Below, one piece after another: positions 25,301 to 34,638 of a stretch of 64,000 bases of DNA. The first letter of the stretch is position 1. Each line of letters opens with the position of its first letter. The notes under the pieces are model-generated. The model worked only from the letters and a program-made list of their open reading frames with translations, was not told the DNA's origin and ran no database searches. The DNA is taken from NCBI GenBank assembly GCA_029339195.1, contig JAPTJF010000057.1, positions 62,001 to 126,000 on the forward strand, read 5' to 3'. The translations under genes were made by a program, and so were the position numbers. Source of the stretch: Micractinium sp. NFX-FRZ. Lineage: Eukaryota; Chlorophyta; Trebouxiophyceae; Chlorellales; Chlorellaceae.

Positions 25301-25962
25301 ATCTCCCCATCTGGCATTCTGCCTCCCCATGCCTGCCTGCCTGCCTCCCTCCTGCCGCCCCCCCCCCCCCCCCCCCCCCCACCGCACGCAGGACATGGGC
25401 CCGTTCTACGGCAGCAGCTACGTGGCGGCGCCCGACGGCAGCCGCACGCCCTCGCTGTCGCGGGACCGGGATGGGCTGCTGGTGGCCGACATGGACCTCA
25501 ACCTGTGTCAGCAGGTGGAGAGGGATGGCCTGGGGTAGGGCAGGGCGGGTGGCCTGGGAGGGCAGGGTAGGTTGCCCTGGGAGGTGGGGTGTGGGTGCGG
25601 CGGTGCGAATAGGAGGGCAGGGCGGGTGACGGCAGTTCGGGTGAACAGGGCTATAGAGGTTCTCCCACGTCGAGCAAGGGTCGTTGGGACTGGTGAGGGT
25701 TGGTGTTGGAGGCATGCCAGCGCATGCTGTTAGATGAGGCGGCCGCAATGCGTGCGGGCCAGCCATCCTCGAAGTTCTCTCTTTGCCCCAAATACATGCC
25801 ACCTCAGCCACCCACCCACCCACCCACCGCCCCCTGCCGCAGATGCGTGACAAGTGGGGGTTCCGCATGAGCGGGCGGTATGAGATGTACGCGGAGCACC
25901 TGCAGCGGTACATCCGCCCAGACTTCCAGCCACAAGTGATCCGAGACCCAGCGCTGGACTGA
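22323..25962 (+). CDS. PYD3: Beta-ureidopropionase (beta-alanine synthase)
   Basis: Catalyses the last step of reductive pyrimidine breakdown, hydrolysing N-carbamoyl-beta-alanine to beta-alanine, CO2 and ammonia. Exons 22323-22347, 22426-22517, 22687-22938, 23208-23402, 23729-23850, 24087-24120, 24333-24403, 24645-24776, 25108-25192, 25392-25514 and 25843-25962 give 416 residues, near the usual 385-410. The nitrilase-fold Glu-Lys-Cys triad is present: Glu in [17 protein letters not shown] (about 147), Lys in GKHRKNH (about 221) and Cys in VNICYGRHIP (about 262). [32 protein letters not shown] and [20 protein letters not shown] are nearly invariant in the family. The first exon encodes only eight residues; that start is chosen because frame and phase run cleanly into exon 2. 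No strong organelle signal is visible, so a cytosolic location is likely. Confidence 0.96.
24225..24256. repeat. Perfect 15-bp inverted repeat in an intron
   Basis: GTTTGCCTCTTGATG at 24225-24239 is followed after two bases by its exact reverse complement at 24242-24256. It sits in the intron 24121-24332 of the beta-ureidopropionase gene and would form a tight hairpin in the pre-mRNA. Confidence 0.9.
25358..25380. repeat. Poly-C (23) just before a splice acceptor
   Basis: A run of 23 C ends ten bases before the acceptor CAG at 25389-25391 in the beta-ureidopropionase gene and forms most of its polypyrimidine tract. CCTG repeats precede it at about 25250-25282 and 25330-25346. Confidence 0.85.
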
Positions 25963-26055
25963 TGCGTTGGGCATCACAGGCTCACACTTCCCCGCCCTCG
26001 CTGCCGGCGGCACTGCCGTGGCGGCGCCTGCCGCCACCCCCAGAACGACAGTCTG

Positions 26056-26060
26056 TGTAA
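26056..26060 (+). terminator. TGTAA polyadenylation signal candidate
   Basis: TGTAA lies 94 bases after the stop of beta-ureidopropionase. The convergent J-domain gene ends at 26215, so the two 3' ends are only about 250 bases apart. Confidence 0.7.
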
Positions 26061-26214
26061 ACATGATTCCCAGCCTTGACACTTGACCGCATGAATTCAA
26101 CGGATTCGATTGATTCAAAGGGCGCAACAGCACAAGGGCAGAATGAACACAGGCTGCCTTCATGGGGTCGGCCTCAGGCTGCCCCTAGAAGGTGCCACCT
26201 GCTGCCGCCTTTCC

Positions 26215-29079
26215 TCACAGTATGATCTCCTCCCCCAGCTCGGGGCCGCCGCAGCCCTCGGACAGCTGCGTCGTGATGACCCACACCTGCAAGGGTGCAC
26301 CCGAGGCACCAAGGCAGGCGCATGTTTGGGTGTGCAGTGCTTGGCGGTCGTGCAGCCTGGGAGCCGCAGACCAGCCCCTCATAGTTACTCCGCACGCCGT
26401 GCCTCAATGCTGCGCTCCCCGCCTCCCGCCTGGCGCACTCCCTCCCCGAGACGAGCACTACACTGCCCCGCCCAGCTCACATCGAACCTCTGGTCGAAAG
26501 AGTCGACTGGGATGGGCTGCAGCTCCCCCAGGCGCACAAATGCAGAGGGGCTGAGCTCGTCTGGGATCCACCTGCAGGGGCATGAAAGGAAGGGGTGAAG
26601 GGGGGAGACCAGCGGGCACGCTAAGGTGGCGCTCGGCTGGCGCGACCTAGGGCACACCGGTGCTCACTGCTCGATGCACTGGAATGCCTGCCCATTGCCT
26701 GATGCCCAACCACTGACCACATGCCAAGCAGCATAGCATTGGAGCCAAACGCTGCCACGACAGCACACCTATCCCTTCCCCCGTGGTGGAGCGTGCCTGT
26801 CGGACCCCGTCTCTTCCTGGCGCAGCGGCTCGATTTCACACAGATCCAGCACCTCCTCCGGCAGCTTCCGTGCGTCCCCCCTGCACCACGCAGGTTGCCA
26901 GCATGCACACGTTGGGTCAGGTAGTTTCGAGAGCACGGCAGGGGTGGGGGCAGGCCTCCAGCGCAGGCAGCCGCATGCAGGCTTCCCGGTGTGCCCCCCG
27001 CATCAGCATCACATACTCAGCCCTGCGGAGCACCCTGCATCCTCCCTCCCCTGTACCCAGCTGCCCTGCCTCCTGGCCAGAGGAGCTCTGTGCTCCCAAC
27101 AGCTCTCAACACAGGTGCCCAAGAATGCCCCCACCCCCGCCCCCCCCCCCCACACACACAGCGGCCCCCCCTCACCTGTCGCAGTTGCGCCCCACCAGCA
27201 GCCCCACGCCGTGGCTGCGCCCATCCTGCAGCTCATCCCTCACCAGCTGGCTCAGCGGGTACTCAACCACCGTGCCGGCGGTGGGCAGCCCCGCCCACCG
27301 CTCTGCCCAGCCGCCCCCGCCGGCGCTGCTGCTGACACTGGGGCCTTCGCTGCTGCTGCTGGCCTGCTGCTCTGCATCTGCTGCACCAGTGCTAGCACTG
27401 CCGCCGCTGCCGCTGCCGCTGGCTTCAGGCTCGTCTATGCTGCTGGCGTAGCTTGCTGTGGAGGCATCTCGCGCCTGAGTCCGCTTGTTCTGCTTCTTGA
27501 ACGGCTTGAACTCATCCCATGCCCGCCCCGCGTTGCCGCGCCCCGCCGCCGCGCCTGCACAGGAGGCAGGTGGGGCAAGGTGGGCAAGCGCAGGTGGCGG
27601 TGCAGTTGAGGGCGCCGAGCAGCACAGCATGGTGTGTTGTCTCTTGATGGTGCCTGCCTGCCTCCCTTCTGCCCCTCCCTGAGAAGCAAGCTCGCCTCTG
27701 TGCCCCATTCGGCTGCCGGCATTCCACACCTCCGCCCCTCTTGCCCGCCCACCCACCCACCTGGCTGCCCCTTCATGCCGTCAGGCCCCCAGCGGTCATA
27801 CAGCGCCCGGGACTCCGGGTCTGACAGCACGTCATAGGCTGCCGCCACATCAGCAAATCTCTGGGAGGCATCCGGGTCGTCAGACACGTCGGGGTGCAGC
27901 TTGAGCGCCAGCTGGCGATAGGCAGCCTTGATGGCGGGCTGGGGCGCGTCGGGGGGCACGCCTAGCAGGTCATAATAGCCGCTGTCTGCCACTCCCCCTG
28001 CCAAAGTCCCTGGCTGCCCAGAGCCGCCGCTGCTGCCGCCGCTGCCGCTGCTGCCAGCTGTCCCGCCCCGCTTCTTGTTCATCACTTCCTCCCAGGTGCT
28101 CCACTTAGGCTCCTCGGCGCCACTGGTTGGCTGCCCCTCCAGCCCCAGCTTCCAGTCAGACCCCGCCACCTGCGAGGGGCAGAGGCCGGTAGGGTGGGAA
28201 GCGTGCAGGGGGGCCACGTCTGCGGGTGTCGCTGGCAGCAGCGGGGGTGCGACTGCAGCGTTTTGCTTGGCACAACATGACCGCCTTTCCCTTGGCGCTT
28301 CATAACCCCTGCCAGAGCCATGCCACGTCAACCCATGCCACGTCAGCCTATGCCACGTCAGCCTGCCACTGCAAGGCCTCACCTGGTTGACCAGCCGGTT
28401 CAGTGCTGCTGCGTATGGGCCCGTGAGCTGGTCTGCCTCTTTCAGCACAGTGTGCTGCAGCATGCCCTCCACCACGCGCAGCAGGCGATCGGCCTGGCAG
28501 GTTTGCATAGGGAATGGGGGCAGAGAGGGGGGGAAGGGGTGTTTGCATGGGCCAGGCGTTCGCAGCAGAGGTGGGGCGGCACCAGGCAGCGGGGCAGAGA
28601 GCCGCCTGCGCAAACGTGTCCCACCCCCACAATGCGTGGTTTGGACATGCGGCACATTGAGCATACACACGCAGGCCGCCTTCCACCCTCATGCCGTTCT
28701 TCTCAGCGGGGCTCACCTCCAGGTCTTGGGCTTCCTCCAGCGCCCGCAGGCGCAGCCCCTGCAGCCGGCTCTCCAAATCAGGCACCTGCCGCTCATCGCC
28801 GGCCAGCATGGCCTGCAGCGCCGCGTTGCAGGCGGCGTTGATGTCTGCGGCCAGGTCTGTGTTGGAGGTGGCGCCGCCGCTGCTCACCCCGTGGCTGCTG
28901 GCGCGGGTGAGCGCAGCCCTGGGCCGCAGGGCTGCGTGCCTGGCCGCAAGCGGGGGAGTGGCGGCAGCGGCAGCAGCAGCGGCGGCAGCAACTGCGACTC
29001 CGACTTTTCGCGACGCTTCTCGCGATTCAAAGCTTCTGATCGGCAGTGGCTGTGTGGATGAAGCACACACAAGCATCAT
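26215..29079 (-). CDS. Plastid-type J-domain (DnaJ/Hsp40) protein
   Basis: Exons in coding order: 29079-28717, 28493-28383, 28169-27761, 27554-27176, 26880-26806, 26571-26481, 26286-26215; 499 residues. The Ala/Arg/Ser-rich N-terminus looks like a chloroplast transit peptide. Residues about 221-285 form a J domain: SGYYDLLGVPPDAPQPAIK, the HPD motif in LALKLHPDVSDDPD and YDVLSDPESRALYDRWG. J domains stimulate Hsp70 ATPase. The C-terminal half is a conserved-looking domain with VVEYPLSQLV, GVGLLVGRNCDRGDARKLP, LDLCEIEPL and SFDQRFDVWVITTQL; similar tails occur on plant plastid J proteins, as far as I recall. There is no zinc-finger or DnaJ C-terminal substrate domain, so it is a class III type. 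The donor at 26806 is weak; 26842 is an alternative in the same phase. Head to head with PEX12. Confidence 0.85.
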
Positions 29080-29532
29080 GTTGCAAGGGGAGGGGAGAGG
29101 ACGGCTGGGCGGGGACTTGAGGCGATTGAGGTCACGGTGGCAGCTGTTGGCACCTTCAGAGTTTCGTGACTGCTCCGAAAGATTGCTGGAAAAAGGGGAA
29201 GCGCAGAAACACTCGCCCAACGCCCAAGATGATGGGTGAGGGCGAGCACAGCACGGCAGCAGGACCAGAAGGCAAGAGCCCCTCTGTCCATGGCCTCGTT
29301 CTCTGAACTATAATCGTCAGGGAAACACCCAGATCAAGCAGCTCCTGCACAGAGCTGCGCCGACTCTGCTCCTTTCTCTACCGCGCTCTCTGAAGCTCCG
29401 CACCCTCCTTTGCCGCAACTGCTGGCTCTCAGAGGAGTTGCTGATCTCATTAATCGGCAGCGCCGACACGCCGCCTTGCCGCCGACACCCCTGCCGCCAC
29501 TCTAGTCCTCCCGCCGCCGCCGCCTCCCCACC
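29080..29532. promoter_or_regulatory. Divergent promoter region, J-domain gene and PEX12
   Basis: The start codons of the two genes are 453 bases apart on opposite strands, so both promoters and 5' UTRs must fit here. I see no clear TATA box. No gene lies inside. Confidence 0.6.
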
Positions 29533-31626
29533 ATGTCGTTTGTGGGGCTGGGCGGCGAGGGCCTGCGCCCCACCTTCTTCGAGCTGGTGGCTGCCGAGCG
29601 TCTCATGCCCAGCCTCAAGGCAGCGCTCATCTACTCACTGTCGGTGGCCAGCCAGCGCCGCCCGGGCCTGCACCGCCTGCTGGAAAGCGAGGAGGAGCTG
29701 TTCTTCCTTGTTAGCGTGTTTCTAGACCGTCAGGCGCTGGCCAGCACTGGAGGCTCCTTTGCAGAGGGGCTGTACGGCCTGCGCCGGGCACCCGTGGTCT
29801 TGGGCGCTTCAGGAGGCAGCGGCGCCGGCGCCGGCGAGGGCAGCAGTGGCGGTGCAGCACCAGCGCGCCCGCTCAATGCGTCTCAACAACGGCTCTCCCT
29901 CATCCTGCTGGTGAGCTGCTGCTGCTGGCTTGGGGGCGCGGCAGAGGAGAGTGTCGGGGGGAGTGCTCCTCCCCCAAGTGTCAGGGTGCGGCAGCTGGCC
30001 CCCCTGCCCCACATGTACTGCACTGCCAATACCTGCCCTCCCCAACCCCCGCTGGCGCCCCGTGCCCCGCAGACGCTGGTCCCGTTTCTGCGCTCCCGGC
30101 TGGACTCGCTCTACCACCGACTGCACTCCCAGCAGCTGCAGCACTCCCCTCGGCAGCGGCAGCAGGAGCCTCAGCAGCCGCAGCAGCCTCAGCAGCAGCT
30201 CAGCAGCACCGCCGGCGCCCTGGAGCATGGGCGGTGGCGCGCGGCCGCAGCCCGGGCCTTCGTTGCTGCCTACCCCTGGGTGTTTGCTGCCCACGAGGGG
30301 TCACGCTTCGCCTACCAGCTGCTCTACCTGCTGGGCAGGACGCCGTACTACACGCCGGGCCTGCATCTGCTAGGGCTGCAGGTTGTGCGGCTGACGGGGC
30401 AGGAGGTGGTGAGCACGGGGGCGAGGGCGGCTGGGCGGGGGGGCGACTGGAGTGGTGGGTGACGAGGCCAGGCTACGCGTGGAGTGCTGCTGGCTGCGTG
30501 GCTCACTTGCTGCAGCTGCCAGCAGTCGCTGGTGCCGCATGGCAGGCCGAGGCGAGGGCCGCTGCCTGCTCCGGGCGGGTTTCCTACCAGGTGCCCACCA
30601 ACCGTTGCTTGCTTGCCTTCCGTGCCGCCTTCTTTTACTGCCTGCAGATGCAGCAGGAGCGGGCGCGGCAGCAGCGGCGCGCCGACCGGCTGGCCCGGCT
30701 GGGCGGAAGCGGCGGCGGGCGCAGCGGCGCCGCCTGGCTCTGGGGCCTGCTGCGCAGCGGCTGGGCACGGGCGGGATATGCTGTGGCAGACCACTCTCGC
30801 AGCGCACTCATTCTGGCAGTCTTTGCTTTCAAGGTGGGCGGCTGCAACGCTTGTCTACTTACTTTTAGGGGCGGCAGGGGCATGCTGTGGCAGACCGCTC
30901 CTGCAGCACACTCATCCTGGCTGCCTTTGCTTCCAAGGCTGAAATGGGTGGTGTGTATGGGTGTATGGACACCTCCTTTGAGAGATCTTGTACTGTTGCC
31001 TAGATGTGGCGGGTATGTTTGGGGGTGGGTGGGGTGGGTTTTAGATGGAGTTCCTCAAATGATGGTGGCGAGTGTGCATGGCTGGGAGGTTGGGCCTGCT
31101 AGGCTGGAGCGGTGTTCCGGGGCTCTGGGCTCGCTGCACCACCTGCTGCCTGCAGCCCGCTCCATCTTCACTCCCTCACCCCTTCACCCATACTGAGCTT
31201 GGCCCTCAGCCCTGTCTGCGGCGCCCCACCTGCCCTGCCCCTCACCTCGCGCCTCTCTTGCCCTGCCCCTCACCTCACCTCATCTTCGTCCCTTGCCCCG
31301 CCGCTGCCACCCCTGATATATATTTGCAGCTCCTGGAGTGGTGGTACAGCTCAGCAGAAGCCAAGCTTGGGGGGCAAAAGGCGCTGCCCCCGCCGCCGCC
31401 GCCGCCGCCGCTGATGCCCGCGCGCGGCGGCCTGGCGCTGCCTCCCGACGTCACGCTGTGCCCGCTGTGCCGCCGCCCCCGCACCAACCCCGCCATGCTG
31501 GCCACATCTGGCTACGTCTTCTGCTACCCCTGCATACACCGGGAGGTGTCGGCCAGCGCGCGGTGCCCCGTCACTCATGCACCCGCACGCCTCGACCATG
31601 TGCGCCGGCTCTACCAAGGGGCCTGA
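29533..31626 (+). CDS. PEX12: Peroxin-12, peroxisomal RING E3 ligase subunit
   Basis: Member of the PEX2/PEX10/PEX12 membrane complex that ubiquitinates and recycles the import receptor PEX5. Exons 29533-29910, 30073-30405 (or to 30408), 30648-30833 and 31330-31626 give 397 or 398 residues, close to the family norm. The N-terminus (RPTFFELVAAERLMPSLKAA) is the typical Pex12 start. Membrane segments lie near FAYQLLYLLGRTPYYTPGLH and SALILAVFAFKLLEWWY. The C-terminal RING begins CPLCRRPRTNPAMLATSGYV and continues FCYPC, then RCPVTHAPA, the reduced Cys set characteristic of PEX12, which binds fewer zinc ions than a full RING. A Gln-rich insert sits in exon 2. The third intron contains a second copy of the end of exon 3. 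Confidence 0.94.
30776..30937 (+). repeat. Exon-end duplication inside PEX12 intron 3
   Basis: Copy 1, 30776-30833, is the last 58 bases of exon 3. Copy 2, 30880-30937, has the same length, no gaps and an open frame: GHAVADRSCSTLILAAFASK against GYAVADHSRSALILAVFAFK. Copy 2 is preceded by an acceptor-like CTTTTAG at 30862-30868 that would put it in phase 0, but the bases after it are GCTGAA instead of a GT donor. Confidence 0.85.
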
Positions 31627-32461
31627 CCCCACCCCACCTCGCTTCACCCATCTGCTCTTGGCCCGCCGCAGCCGCAAGGTAGCACCGGAAGGTGCAGTGT
31701 GGCTCCAGGCGGCACCGCCCCCGCCCCTGGGCTCCGGGCCGGGCATGTGTGCATGTCGGGCGGTGGCTGGGGGTCCGCTGAGGCGCCACTGACCATATGC
31801 AACGATGCCAGATGCACTCGTTACTCACGCCCACCCGACGACCCCTTGCTTGTGCGCCGCTTTTAATTTGTCCTAGTCTTGTCCCTTCCTTTGCATAACT
31901 GACAGACAGCTGGCCTGCTGTATAACACGAGTGCATGAGCACAGTTGTATACAGCTGATGAGAGGGGCGCGATGGGGCAGGAGCCGCGGACAGGAAGCAA
32001 GGGCGTGGCACAGACATGTGCTGGGAGTTGGCGCATTGGAAAAGGGCTGGCGCGCAGTGAACCTTGAAGAAACTGAAAGTCGGAAGGGGAAATGAAACGC
32101 GAGAAAGGGACACAAATTGTGATACATCAGATGTGCTCCTCTGGTGTGGTGGAAGGGCAAAGGCTGGGGAGGCAGGCACAAGCTGGGCAGGACCGTGACA
32201 GGTGAAGCCTTCCTGAGGCACAGGGATGGGGGCACAGGATGGAGGGGTACGACAAGGGGTAAAGAAGAGGGGCCGGCACTCATTGACAGGCCCTCATGCT
32301 ACATCATATGCACAGGCAACAGAGGATGAGCCCAGACCACGCCTGCAGCTGCAGTGTACACAGAACGGGCGGAGGCGCGATCCTCAAAGTGCAGCGCGGG
32401 CCGCCGGCTGCACCGACCCGCCGCCCGTCACCGCGCTCTGTTGCCTGGCTTGCAATTGCAG
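31627..32461. other. Convergent intergenic region, PEX12 and small helical gene
   Basis: No gene. The plus strand is purine-rich. The stretch 31820-32055 resembles 33160-33395 upstream of the next gene, so a non-coding block has been duplicated around the small gene. Confidence 0.6.
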
Positions 32462-33062
32462 CTACAGCCTGGCGCTCAGCCCCTGCCGTGCCCACGGCGC
32501 TGGCGGCATTTGCTGCTGCTCAAGCGCGACGTTCACAGCGGCCAGGTCGAGCCGCAGCCCGCGCAGGAGCTGCTGGTTGCTGCCCGCCTTGCGCTCCAAG
32601 TCGTGCACTTGGCAGGACAGCGTAAACTGGCTCTCCCGCAGCTCGCAGCGCCGCTGGTGCTCGTGATCTTCTGCAGAAATCGCATTGAAAACGGTGGGGA
32701 AGGGGAGCTGGGTTTCAGTCGCAGTGTGGGGGTGGGTGAGGGGGCGAGGGTGGGAGCATGCATGTGGCGCCGCGGCGCCGCACCGCCAGCAGGGGCACAC
32801 CCCTTGCAGGCGTGTGAGGTGTGCATTGCGCCCCCCTGCTGGCCGAAGTGTTGCCAGCAGCTGCTAATAAGCGTGGTCTGGCAGCAGAACGGGGGGCGCC
32901 CGCGCCCTCGAGGCCCTCACTTGCTGCCCAGGCCGCGAGCATCTCCTCTCTGATCTTGAGAGTGACCTGAATGCGCTCCTGCACCGATTCCGGCACGTGC
33001 AGGGTGCTGCCGCTCGCAGCCTGGTCTTGTGTCGGAGGCTGGGGAACTGAGGGCTCCGTCAT
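32462..33062 (-). CDS. Small helical/coiled-coil protein, 116 residues, function unknown
   Basis: Exon 1 is 33062-32921 and exon 2 is 32670-32462. The splice joins phase 1 to phase 1, GCAGCAA/GTGAGG with CTGCAG/AAGATC. The product starts MTEPSVPQPP and is mainly charged helix: VPESVQERIQVTLKIREEML, DHEHQRRCELRESQ and CQVHDLERKAGSNQQLLRGL show heptad-like spacing. I do not recognise the family. The upstream in-frame extension lacks an ATG, which is why 33062 is chosen. It is flanked on both sides by the related non-coding blocks at 31820-32055 and 33160-33395. Codon use and clean splice sites support a real gene, but no homology is asserted. Confidence 0.6.
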
Positions 33063-34638
33063 GGCAGGCCGCAGGGCAACAGCGGAGGCGTCGTGAGTTT
33101 TCAAGGGCAAATGCACAGGATGTTCCGGGATCGGTTAGAGTTCACACACTGCATGCATTTCATCCACGCCCACCCGCCGCTTGCTCATTTGCCGCCCTTA
33201 TATTGACATCCGTTCTTCGTCTCACCCCTCCTATTGCACAACTGGAAGCTTGCTTGCTCTGGATCATCAGACTTCATTGCAACACCACGGCATGATGCTA
33301 AGGATAGGGACGCAAGGGGGCATGGGCCGCAGACAGGCAGCAAGGGCGTCGCACAAACATGGCTGGGGAGTGGCGCATTGGGCAAGGACTGGGCAGAGAG
33401 GACCTACCAGAAACCATGATAAAAGGGCGCGCAAGGCACGGAAGTGCGAAAAGGGGACTGAAATTCAGGGGTGCACGGAAGGGGAGTGGACACAAGGGGA
33501 ACCGGGCAGTGCAAGTGGTTTTGTTCAAGTTAAGTTGCGTTTGGGTGAGGCCGCCAAGAGTCACGGCCAGGGACGTGGGTCGCCATGGGCGTTCAAAGGG
33601 CTGCCCTAGGGCCAAGGAGTCAGGTAGTGTGGCCGAGATATGGTACAAGGGGCAACAGCAAGAGGCCTGGGAGCAAGGGTGGTGAGGCAGGGAGGGTTGC
33701 GGGCAGGGGCCAGCTGGCGTAGCATGGGCAGCTCCTGGATGGGTCTCTGCAGCCCCTCCCCTCGCTCCTCTCTGCCCTCAACGCCTGCCTCCCCTCCCGT
33801 CCGGCCCAACCTTTTTCTGCTGGGCGCTGCGTCTCATGTGCTCGAGCTGGACAGTTACACTGTAGTTACACTGGCTAGACAGAAGGCAGATGCAAAAATT
33901 GGCGGGGCCGCCTGGTTTCTTCTGTTGGCAAAGATGCAGAGATGAGCAACAGACAAAACCTGTGGAACGGTGCAAGGGAGGGGTGTGTGTGGCTGGAGCG
34001 GTGGGGTGGGGGTACGAGGTCAAAACACAGTGCTTGAGGGCATGGGTAAGGTGTGAAGGTGGTACGTGCAAGGGAGGAAGGGGGGACAGGGGAAGGCATG
34101 GAGAGTCAAGGGGAGCTGTGCAGAAGCGGATCAAGTGGGTGGGTGTGGGTGGGGCAGGGTGCCAATTCCACGCAGACACACAAAAGCAGGGACACAGAAA
34201 CACGAAATGAAGTGGATGGGTGAGCACATTGTGGTTGGGGCGGGGACGGGCAAGGAGCAGGGCGCCAGAGCGTCGGCGCATGGGGCAAGTTGGTACCAAG
34301 CGAAGTGGGCAGCGCAGGAGCAGGGGCAGGCAGGGGCGGGGGTGTGCGGCACGAGGGGCGGCTACAGTGGGCCGCCGGGCAGCCAAGGGACAAGTGGGTG
34401 GCCTGGCGGCAGTACTGTACAAAATCGGTTGGTCGAATGAAAACAAGTGGGGGGCCGGGTGTCGCTCTACTCTCTAGCTCTATTCACATTGCCGCTGTGC
34501 ACAAGGGGGGAGGGGGGGCTGCCGCCCGCTGTGCGCACACACCTCTGCTGTGCTGCCGCTGCTGCTGCTGTTGCTGCTGCTCCTGCCAGTGCTGTCGCTG
34601 CTGATCGGTACACTATTCTAGTGGAGCCTCCTGTGGCT
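33063..34638. other. Intergenic, 1.6 kb, purine-rich, between small helical gene and CBM20 gene
   Basis: I find no gene. Open stretches exist on both strands but lack splice linkage and family motifs. The block 33160-33395 is a diverged copy of 31820-32055. The plus strand is rich in GGGCA and AAGGGG words. The motif TTACA (TGTAA on the minus strand) occurs at 33855-33859 and 33869-33873, about 770 bases after the CBM20 stop, and could mark its 3' end. A CTG/GCTGCTG patch at 34555-34600 precedes the CBM20 stop. Confidence 0.55.

Noticed and set aside
33063..34638. Several open frames of 60-220 codons on both strands
   Set aside because: No recognisable motif, no splice partners, and part of the region is a non-coding duplicate of 31820-32055.
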